From contig NW_019776109.1 in NCBI RefSeq assembly GCF_001039355.2, forward strand, positions 48,013 through 112,012: a DNA stretch of 64,000 nt. Reading direction: 5' to 3'. This document shows, piece after piece, positions 11,601-21,600 of this stretch. The position numbers and the translations under genes were made by a program. Positions within the stretch are counted from its first letter, which is position 1, and every line of letters starts with the position of its first letter. The stretch is from Lingula anatina. Its lineage: Eukaryota; Brachiopoda; Lingulata; Lingulida; Lingulidae. The notes beneath the pieces were generated by a model that saw nothing but the letters and a program-made list of their open reading frames with translations, searched no databases and was not told the DNA's origin.

Positions 11601-14016
11601 GACTGAGTGACTTTACCTGATTTAATCTATGTTCACGCAGAAATCAATAGGCTGAGCTGTGCTTTATTTCATGCATGTCTGAATTCATGTGTCATGACTA
11701 AATAAACAACAGAGCACAGCCCTGCCTTTTGTTTTCTGTTCAAACTATGGTTAAAATATACAGTTAAACTATTCTGCACTAAGATGTACATAGTAATATG
11801 ATCCTTGAGAACAGTGAAATCTGGACTTGGCAATAAATGGGCCTTGAGATTAAAGTTACCATGCAGCTTATCTTACTTGTGACAGGTCTGCTCCAAGCTG
11901 GGCACTGGTAACCTGGGCAGCACATTCTGCAAACTGAATGTTTTATATGGGCCTCTATTCTGCTGTAAATGGAATTTCACCAATACAGCCCAGATCTGAA
12001 AATATTCAACAAAAGAAATAAAATGCATTAAACATTTTCACAGGCATGGACAAGAAAAACATGTTATGCAAAGATGGTTCAATTACATGTATATATTTTC
12101 TTTTACACCTTATATCAGCAAGAAGGAGTCATTTCATCTTAAAATGCTAAAACAAGCTGAAAGACACTCCCGGAAAAAAAATATATATATACATGTATTT
12201 TTTTTTTTTTGCGTGATGAAATTACTTTTTACAATACAGTCTGGCATCTTGGTGGAATTGATAAGATGAACCGGTGTGGCGTGTACCGCTCGGAGCGTGA
12301 ACAATCCGTTCTGCTCATGCGCACAAAGCGCAAGCAAATCTGAGACTTCCGACGTATACAGTCCGTCTCTATCGAGTCATCAATACATAGGCCTATTCTT
12401 AGCCTTTAATAAACATGCACTGTTGAGAACATACTGCAAATTCAAACATAATTTTTGAAAGTATTCATATATCTTATAGATGTTCAACTCTACTGCGATT
12501 TCCCTCAGGTGGCCACATCAACACACTAGCCTAGTAAAATCATTACAAAAATAGTAGGCCAGCAGCTGAATAACGACGGCCCGTCCACGGTAGGTTCATA
12601 CATGCGTCGAACTGTAATTTTACGCTGATTCTCTATCAAAATTATCAATTAACACATGAATTTTACCTAGATATATCCCCATCATTGTAAATGTAAAATG
12701 AGGTAGGAAATGAACTAGCCAAATATAACAGTACTGGTGTATAACAACGGATCATTCACAGAACGGCTCATACACGCGTCTGCTGCGTGTACAATTGGTC
12801 AGGACGGATGGTTCACGCAGAACGGACCGTACACATGACACCGGGTCAATGAAAAAAATATCAATGAAATGAAGGGAAAGAGATAACCCATTTCAGTGTA
12901 GGATGCTCCAATCGATAACCTAAATTCCATGATGGCTAGACAGTGCCTTAAATTATACAAATATAATTGAAACATTGCTGATAGAAAGATTTACTAGTAT
13001 ACTGCTTTCACTAAAAAAAATAATAAAAATAAAAAAACATTTAAAACTTGTTATTTGTGAACAACATGATGATAAAGGATTTAATTTTGCTTTTTGAGTA
13101 GCCTATCAGGTCTCAACTAAAATACACTATGCCAAATATGGACAAAGCTCAGGAGAAATACTAAGCCTACTAGTATAATATGGTTTGATATGAAAGTTAG
13201 CTTCATATAGAGACTCTGAAATTCAAGATGGGTAGCATCAGACATGACTGCCACAACAACTGTAGCAAACACGTGCATCCCCTTACATGCATGACTTAAT
13301 ATTAGCATATACTGATAACAGCACAACGCCGATGTTAAGTCAATATTGGGTACCTATAAACATGCTGGACCTTATGAGATCAGTTATCTCCTGCAAATAC
13401 ATAATGCAGGGCAGTACCGATGTCCTCAAATGAGTGTTAACTATTATTTGGATATATATAACAATATAGTCTATGTCTACCTACCTTGCAAATCTGATCA
13501 TCTACATGTATTCCAACTTAGACCATAAATAACAAAACCCCTCATATTAACGTATCTGATATGTCGATATTCCCCTTTAGTATTCCCCTATCTTTCAAAT
13601 CAAACCACCGAAGAACACGTTTCTCCTAAAGACGCCACATTCCAAACTATTGAATTTCCAGACTTGCTGTTATCTTTTGAAAACACAAATGTGCCCACTA
13701 AAATGAAGACACACCCACATACCTTGGTTGCAACGGACTTGGGATTATACATCCATCCTCTGTAAGAAAACAGCATCCTTAACAGCTGCCAACGGAACCA
13801 AAGCCAAAAATGCATGAAACTGAATCCCAAAAAGAACCCGATCATTGCCGTCACTCCAGTATTCAGGTTTTGCGGCAAAGCTGCTCGGATTGCTGGGGAG
13901 AGCCATTGCTCTCCAACCGACAGCAAATCTTCCACCGGTTTTGGAGAAACTGTCAGGAAAATTGCAACCAGCGCTCCAACAACTGACGGCGTAAAGTACC
14001 GCGTTACTTCCTGCAT
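6666..14016 (-). CDS. CPT1: CPT1-like carnitine O-acyltransferase, exons 1-12 (3' part off the window)
   Basis: Exons: 13723-14016, 11877-11995, 10498-10614, 10232-10308, 9720-9810, 9347-9427, 8388-8474, 8031-8146, 7843-7904, 7534-7635, 7299-7348, 6666-6750. Phases join to 427 codons. CPT1 transfers long-chain acyl groups from CoA to carnitine at the outer mitochondrial membrane, the entry step for beta-oxidation. Support: two N-terminal membrane segments, then a CPT1-type SYRGWMY, LPRLPVP, WLSEWWND, INSNYYCLD, RYMFNACRIPG and an AEH active-site His at residue 421. Human CPT1A has its catalytic His at 473. The protein starts almost at the first membrane helix, so the N-terminal segment that helps malonyl-CoA regulation in vertebrate CPT1A is absent or in an unseen exon. 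The C-terminal half must lie left of position 1. The start is the ATG at 14014-14016. Family assignment is firm; orthology to a particular CPT1 is not. Confidence 0.88.
8651..8696. repeat. (ATT)n microsatellite
   Basis: About 15 uninterrupted ATT repeats in the CPT1-like intron between exons 6 and 7 (minus-strand order, 8475-9346). Confidence 0.97.
9983..13029. repeat. Copy B of the duplicated CPT1 block
   Basis: Partner of the 1-5201 block in the same orientation. It holds the exons 2-4 (11877-11995, 10498-10614, 10232-10308) that join in phase to exon 1 upstream and exon 5 downstream, so this is the copy in the natural gene position. It has the empty site for the fold-back transposon at 10121-10130. 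Confidence 0.9.
12273..12842. mobile_element. 570-base MITE-like insertion in CPT1-like intron 1
   Basis: The block is absent from copy A, where the flanks meet at 5011-5020. Its ends are imperfect inverted repeats: GGTGTGGCGTGTACCG against GGTGTCATGTGTACGG read from the right end. Inner arms also carry inverted AATCCGTTCTG-like words. It is richer in CG dinucleotides than its surroundings. No coding sequence is convincing. The target duplication is not resolved because the flank differs by one base between the copies. Confidence 0.68.
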
Positions 14017-14636
14017 GGTTGCTGCTTACCTTCCAGACAGAAAAAAAAAAAGAAGTGTACCCAATCCCTCTCTGCTTTGACAGCGGTTTATGTCGCCGTT
14101 GTAGCTAAGAGGAATGCTAATGTGCAAAGCAGGTACCGTGAGAGACCGAGAAAGACCGAGATAACAGAATGTAAATAGTAGGATTTTCCTTCCTCCGTGA
14201 GTAAAAGAGCACTGGGTCAGAAACAAGCTTCTCCAAACAAGGGGTGGTATCACCGTGGCCCAGCTGATAGCCCCCAGGCAATAACCTGCTGTGATTTCGA
14301 ACTAGGCTATTACAAGTCTGTATGCCTTTTGAACATATACACTGCAAAACTAAGGTTTTTGAAGCACAAGTAGAGACTTTGACTGCTATTACTGTTCAAA
14401 TTTCAGGGTGTCAATGACATTCATTAAAATGTGAAAGTGCAACTAAAAGCACGTAGAACCAGAACATGTACATGTTGTACATTGTTGCCATGCTGATAAG
14501 TTAAATCCACCGAACGACTCTTGAAATAGATTTTAACTTTTACTAATATCGTGATATATATTTTATACCGTGCACTTTGCACAAATCTAAATATGTTTTA
14601 CCTAATTATAAGCTACTTTACAAATTTCAGGATACA
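14017..14636. promoter_or_regulatory. Divergent intergenic region, CPT1-like / APRT-like
   Basis: The two start codons are 620 bases apart on opposite strands, so this stretch should carry both promoters. A TTTCAG acceptor at 14621-14630, six bases before the APRT-like ATG, implies a separate 5' untranslated exon for that gene, probably within this region. I see no clear TATA box. Confidence 0.5.
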
Positions 14637-16246
14637 ATGTCAGGTAAAGATAAGCAACCTGGCTGGTACTTGTCACTGGCAATGCCAAATGTGAGAGGGC
14701 CAGCATATGCATGGCTGGATCCTTCTCCTATATACTTGAACCCAGAGGTAGTATAAATTGAAATAAGTATACATGCTTACAAATATGTATGTTCCACTAC
14801 ATCCACTATTGTGGAAAATTTTACCAGTACCTGTAGAGTATAATTGTGGCCATATAATTGTTATCATAATAAAAGATCAATTGGGGATTGGTCTTACTTG
14901 TACTAGTATAAAATCAAAATTTTATCTCTGTTCTATATTGAATGCTCTTATTTTAAATGTCACTGTATTTTTTTTATTTATGGTTTCTTTGTTTAATCCC
15001 AGGCTATGCAAGATTGTGTTGCTGACATGATTAGACCCTTTGATCATTCTGAAATTGATCTTGTGGCAGGGATTGATGGTACAGGGTTTGTGCTAGGTAA
15101 GCTGAGAGTACAAAGAGACATTCGCTTTGTTGTATTTTAAGCTATAACAAAGTTCTTTTTAGACTTTGAGGGAAGAAAGGCATTACAGTCTCTTATTTGT
15201 CAATGGAATAGGATTATACTATTCAAACACTCATTACTGATATTTTAATAGCTGCCTGTCATAACTTTCAAGGCTAATAATTTTATTCAGGTTCAGCAAT
15301 CGCTTATCACCTCAAAAAAGGATTTCTGATGATTAGAAAAGCTGGTCACTTAGCTGTGGATGTGACTACTGTTGAATATACAGACTACCAGAAGAAGCAG
15401 AAAAGTTTAGAAATGAGGCAAAATCCATTTCCACCTGGTATGCAGCATTAGTTTGTGCATCTCCCTTTTAAGTAAAGTTACTCAAGAGTGGGTTCCCATA
15501 CCTAGATCGATCTAACAGAATCAAGGGGTTTCAGTTTAAGTGGCATAGATGTCTGGCACGCCTACTGAAGCTGCTTAAAGATAATTAATTACCCCCTAGC
15601 AGCTTCAGTAGGCATGACAGACATCTAAGCCACTTAAGTTAATTGCAATTCAGCGAGAATCCCCTTGGAGATAGATTGATCCACAGTTAGTACAGTAGGG
15701 TCTGGGAATGGACTGTACGTTCCTTTCAGCATAATAATATTTCATTTAAAGCATTTTTCTTTACATGTAGAATGTGCAGTAACTTAAATTTTCTTTGTTT
15801 TAGATATGAAAAAATAAAACAAAATTTATCTCTTATTTCGCTGTTTGTTTTTTCCCTCAGGTACTAGGGTGCTGGTGGTTGATCAGTGGATAGAGACAGG
15901 TGGCACAATGTGGGCTGCTGTCAACCTCATTGAAAAGGCAGGTGGAAAAGTGGCAGGTATAAGAACATACTGAAGTTGCATTATCTACGTACTTTCCTTC
16001 CTAGACATTTGTCCAGCTAAGGTGGAAAATTAGAAATCATATGAAGTTCTAGGCCTGTTCAAGAGCAAAGTTTATGCTTTAAGTTAATTGTTCATTTCAG
16101 GTATTGCCACTATATGTATGGAGGAGATGGAAGGTGCCATGAAGCTGAAGATGCAGTATGATGTCGTGCATTGTGTTCCCAATGAAGAATTGCAGAAACA
16201 AGTGAATGATCACTACTTGGAGAGTTTCAAAAACTTTGAGAAGTAG
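14637..16246 (+). CDS. APRT-like type I phosphoribosyltransferase
   Basis: Five exons (14637-14747, 15003-15096, 15291-15437, 15861-15956, 16101-16246) encode 197 residues; phases join and the end is TAG. Type I phosphoribosyltransferases use PRPP to make or salvage nucleotides. The signature is the PRPP loop around residues 121-133, VLVVDQWIETGGT, followed by the usual helix. Upstream, AGIDGTGFVLGSAIA and the flexible loop region around VEYTDYQKK fit adenine phosphoribosyltransferase-like proteins. The second acidic residue of the common VVDD motif is Gln here, so this is a divergent APRT-like subgroup and not the canonical APRT; adenine as substrate is an inference. No signal or organelle targeting peptide is apparent. 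A 5' untranslated exon is implied by the acceptor just before the ATG. Confidence 0.85.
15490..15711. mobile_element. Palindromic MITE, family shared with 58149-58392
   Basis: A roughly 220-base hairpin-forming element in intron 3 of the APRT-like gene. Arms include GGCACGCCTACTGAAGCTGC against GCAGCTTCAGTAGGC, with a central TACCCCCTAG. Ends are TTCCCATACC / GGTCTGGGAA. A related copy lies at 58149-58392. Confidence 0.8.
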
Positions 16247-17850
16247 AAGTGTGAGAGTTAGATAGGCGTGGCATTACAATAGGGTAATTTATTTCAATTA
16301 AATGTGCTTATCAAATAAGTGATTTACAATGTTGAAAACATTCTTTATTAAGCTTATTTTTACATGGTTGCCAAACTGTAATGTTTCAGATAAACAAATA
16401 ACGTGCTGATGGCATAGTCTTCTTTTAATTGTTTAAATGGCATTTAAAATCAGTTTATACTGCATGCTTACCATGTATGTATACTGTCTACATATTTAAT
16501 TCACTGTGACTATTAAGTATTTAAGTACAAGTATTCATTCAGACCAATTCATGGTGAATCAAAGTATATAGCAAAGGTTGCACTTTTTTATTTGATAGTA
16601 ATACTCTGAATAACTGCAACTTAGGTTGAACGGAATAACTTAACAGGTTGTGCTACATAAATCTTTCAGACATTCAACCTCTTCATTTGTGGCATTTACA
16701 AACTTTCAAGCAGTTGCCTTTTAGAAAATCTACATTTGTAATGTTCATTGGCAAACAACCTTTAGTGATCAAATTACCAATAGCTAGCATCTGTCAATTA
16801 CATTTGCTTTCTGGCAGCACATTCTTGTGAAAATGTTGATTACTCCCACCATCATCAGAATTGTAAACTTAATGCATTTATGCATACTCTACATATACAT
16901 GTAAGTAACTTAGGACAAAGTCCCATTGTTTTTTGGTCTTATACTACCGTTTAAGATCTTTAATAGTAGACTTTAATAGTAGATCATTTTGAGTACTTTT
17001 ATGTTGGTAACTCTGCACTCTCATTTCACAAAATATTGTATTCTTAATATTTTCTAGTATTTTATCAAAGATGAAAAAGTCCGTGTTGTGATAGAATTCC
17101 TCAGTGTTTTATATGTATTCCCCCTGCAGCATAATGACACATTATCAAGAATGTACATTTATACACAAAAGTACATTGTGATATTTATTTTGATACTAAT
17201 AATATCTGTATGTTTCTACATAGCAGTATATACTACTAATTGTAATATTTGTGTTAGTTTTTTTTTTTTTTTTTTATTATGACACTGTGAATACTATGCA
17301 ATGTCAAAAAGGCATCGTTTCCCAAGCCTAACACTTCAGTTTTTTCATTGCAAAATTTCAAAATAAAATATTTTCCAATTCTGACCAGTATTCATATATA
17401 TTTTGACACTGTCACACTGCAACTGAAAAACTTATTTTGATACGTCTACAATAATCTTTTTTGGTGTTAAAAATACACGTCTGATCTTACACCACATTTT
17501 TTCTTTGGACCAAAAGGTCTAAAATGATACAACTGGGAGGACAACAGTACCTCACTGTCAGTCAGCTGGTGACCTTGAATAGAAATGAAGTATATATCAT
17601 CAACCTTAATGTAACTGACAACCTGTGACAAATTTTCAATATTTATTAATAAGTTTTCAACATCTGTCAATGTTATGACAAAAATCTGAACAAGAAATTG
17701 CTAAGCGTATTGTAATTTTTGGTGATTCTCCGGACTATAATATACTGATACCACATGCCCTAAGTGCAGGCTCTGTCACACCTAGCATAAAGACATGTAT
17801 GAGTATCATGTGACACCAGTTATACACACAACTTTGAATGCATGAAATCA

Positions 17851-17955
17851 CCCCGTTTCCAGCATATCAAAATGAAGACACCATCCCGTTTCCAGCATAT
17901 TAAAATAAAGATACCATCCCATTTCCAGCATATCAAAATATTAAAATGAAGATAC
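17851..17955. repeat. Three-unit tandem repeat, unit about 35 bases
   Basis: Three imperfect units share CCCGTTTCCAGCATAT followed by AAAATGAAGA-like ends. The last unit is lengthened by a small internal repeat. Confidence 0.85.
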
Positions 17956-18202
17956 AAGATGGGTTTGAAATTGTTTTTTTGAACATGCTTAAAACACTGT
18001 ATCTCCCTCAGAGTAAGGGAGTGAACACCAATGTGTGCCTGAGTATACAACATAATTCTTATGAAGACCTTGCATTTGTCTGTGTATGGGTAATATTTCT
18101 TTAGTGCTACATGCTAGGTGTGACTGCCTTGACAAAATACTAGTGCATGCTGTATCTGTTTACAGGAATGGCACCCACTTTAGTAGACAGCCTGGAAAAC
18201 CA

Positions 18203-18350
18203 GGGCTCCGTATCTCGAAAGGTTCGCTATGTTGCACACGTGCTCAAGCGTCTCGATTCCATAACCGATTCTATTTCGAGATACGGGGCCATGGAATTGA
18301 GACACTTGCGCACATGCGCAACATAACAAACCTTTCGAAATACGGAGCCT
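18203..18350. mobile_element. Short palindromic MITE
   Basis: Arms GGCTCCGTATCTCGAAAGGTT and AACCTTTCGAAATACGGAGCC are near-perfect inverted repeats. Inner inverted words (TATGTTGC / GCAACATA) continue the hairpin. About 148 bases; no coding capacity. Confidence 0.78.
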
Positions 18351-18604
18351 AGGCTACTAGCCAGCAAATTTGAAGGGGAGGGGTCTTTTTCAGAAAAGAA
18401 GCGGACCTTTTACCACTAAAACATTGTATCTATATCAATTTTTGCCCACAGCAGCAAGAAAGGTGATTTGCTCTAAACCCTACCCTGGCTACAGGCCAGG
18501 TACATTCTTTTTTCTTTCTGGTACATGCTGCATCTTCAGGTACAGCATTTGCATTTTATGTGGTGATATGAAAAAATGAAAAGCCAATTCTCAAGTTACA
18601 AAAC

Positions 18605-21600
18605 TCAAGTTACAGACTGTGCCCTAGACACTATTTTAGGGTTCATGTATACTATATTCTCTGGAAAGTGGTCCATGAGTAGGATGCCCTTGTCCCTGTT
18701 TGTGTCCAGTTCATCAATGAAACCAAACCAGTAGATAACCAATCCAGGCCCAAATCTAAAAGCAGAAAAAAGGTATATTACTTTTACTTGGGCTACCCTT
18801 TTCTACAGAGTTTGATTTTGGCATTCTTTTTACCTATTGCAATAGAAGTTTGTTAACAAATATCACCTGTTAGTAGATGTTAAGATTGGAGCCATGTGTG
18901 GGTGTATATATTACCCTGTTGCTGAGTATGACAAACATTGATTGCCCAGCAGCTCTTTATTTTGAAAGAATACACATAAGGTATTTTTGTTCTTATTTAC
19001 CTGTTCCAGTAACTCCAAAACTGGTCTTTTAGATATCCCTTATGACTGTCTTCATCTCCAAATGATGCTTTACTTTCAATCCAATTTACAACATGGCCAT
19101 CTACAGCTGAAATAAATATGAAATTTATTGTCAGAAGGTATTATCTTTATTAAAAAAATCTTTTTTTTTTTTAAGTGGCATCCAATTTTTTTTAAAAAGT
19201 GACAGACTTAAATTAAAGCTCCTATCTTCTTTGCTGTTGAAATGGTTTGATAAATATTGTAAAAGAGGCTTTAAAAGAATAAAATCCACATTTAATTGAC
19301 ACTTCCAAAAGACTAATTTACCTATTGGCACCTCTAGCTTTGTGTCTGGAGTCTTGTCATATCCTCTAATTCTCAGCTGATCTTCACCTGCATTTTTACA
19401 ATCAAAAATAATAATTCCTTTATTTATTGCCATTACTATTATTATTATATTATTATTGTTATTATCATTTATTATTAGTTGTTTTTGTGGGTTAGTGTGT
19501 GTGTGTGTGAGAGTTTGTCACTGTGTGTGTGTGTGTGTGTGTGTGGGGGGAGTGTGGCATGTTAACCACCTTGTTCTAAATGACGTGTTTTACAAAAAAA
19601 AATGAAAAACTGCTGTTTCAGTGAATAAGTTCATTTCTGACTAAAACAGTGAAGATAAACTTGTGTAAATCAAAATTGTATATCATCAAGAATCTTAATG
19701 TAGTTTGGTATTTATGTGGAACTCACCTAAATAAGCTAGACCTTTTTCTTCCACTTTTTCCTTAAGCAGCAGCTCATATTCATGACCGACTGAGCTTTGT
19801 TCATGTTAAAGAAAGACGAACAATTATTCAATATACTTATTTTTCCTATGGTCAGTCACTGGCTACACTTTCTTTATGTCCTTTTGATGTCATTAACAAT
19901 GTTAAATATCACTGTATCTGATGAGGCTATCAACTGCAAAGCTTGTCATATCAGAGCCTTCTGTATTGATGTGACATAATCTTGAACAGGTCTCCCATAT
20001 GCTGTTTTGGTTTGTTTAAATAAAAGGATACTGTTTTATAGTGTCCACATAATGACCATAATTATCATCCATGAGAAGACACTGAAAATAAAAATAAAAC
20101 AACAAGTGCAATAGAATGTGACAAGCCAACAATTACTTTGTTTATGGAAATTTTCATTTATTGCTAATGTGTTTATGGAAATTTTCATTTATTGCTAATG
20201 TTTAACAAATGTACAGAACTGCATGTTTGATGGTGTGAGCAGTCATTAGCATTTCACTGTAAAAACCATACATAAACTTTGCATACCAGACTGACTTCAT
20301 TGGCCAGCACGGCATCTTCTATTAAACTGGGATCTTTCAACTGTTGACTAAGTACACTTTTTGGCACTGGAAACAAAACAAATAGCTTGAAAAGTTTGTA
20401 TTTCCTTCCAGTACTAAAGGTATTCCTTATTACAGTTAGTGATTACATATCTTTACATGAATATCATTTTCTTTCAATAAAAGTTTATTTGACACTTATT
20501 TTCTTTTCTTTTTTTTTTTTAATCACTTACCATTTTCTCCACCATACACTGTGTGAGCTAAATGTCTTTCCAGGACAATTCTAGCCAGAAGAATAGGTGA
20601 AAGGTCCACCTAAAATTTTCAAGAAACCAATCAAGTTTAGTCAAATTTTTGGCTAGCATTGTATCCAATAATACATCTATGTTGTTTATATGGATTTTAC
20701 CATTACTTTTGAAGCTGAGGACAAAAAGCATATCAGTATGAATGCACTGACCCATATAAACACCTGAGAAGACATTTAGATGATGCAATTCACCAAAAAC
20801 ACTAAATGCTATAAAATAACCTTTAAATATTAAATGCTAGCATCTACAATGTATACAGTCTCATTGAGTATTGAATAAAATTACACTTAGTAGAACTTAA
20901 CAATTGCAACAAAAGCAGGCATAGGCACTTAATATTGTCTAAAGCCAAAGGTAATAGCAGATTTCAGATATTTTATGGAAACTTATTTACTGGAATAATT
21001 TAGCAAATGAAATTGTGCACACGCACACACTCTGTAGATGTCTTGAGAGTGACTTAATGTCAGAGCATCTGAAATTGGTCTGTCTCTACAAAATTACTGT
21101 ATATGTACTTTGAACAGCAAAAGCAATTAAAGAATGAAATACCTCCTCTGACATTTTCACTAACACTTGTTCCTGACCCTGTCCTATGGCTATTTGGTAC
21201 CTAAATAACAGAAGCTAGAACTTATTTTTTAAAGAACATTTAATTTTGTGTTTCCTAAATTCTGTTAACTTCATGCATAGGGCTCATTTCCAATGCAAAT
21301 GCTGGTCTGCATAGATCGAACCAACCCCAACAGGGACTTACTGAATGCAATCAGATTAACAAGCATCTTCCTGGCGCTGAGTAGAATACAGAAAAGCTGG
21401 TGATTAAGTTGGAAACAAGAGGAAGTGTGTCAATCTGTTAATCTGATTGCATTCAGCAAGAGTCCCCACAGAGTTGGACTGTTCTATATAGTTTCACTGA
21501 GAATGAGCACATAGGTCGCATTCACAACGAGTTGAGCCAGGCTTTACAAATCCTGGAGACTAAATATGGCGGACGTACATGAAGGAAAACCGCCTAATCT

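Larger units (their letters stand above)
16247..18604. other. Convergent intergenic region, APRT-like 3' end to CDIN1 3' end
   Basis: No coding exon is supported. The stretch holds AT-rich 3' untranslated candidates, a T-run at 17258-17274, a three-unit tandem repeat at 17851-17955 and a palindromic MITE at 18203-18350. Short open frames here lack splice context or recognisable similarity. Confidence 0.6.
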
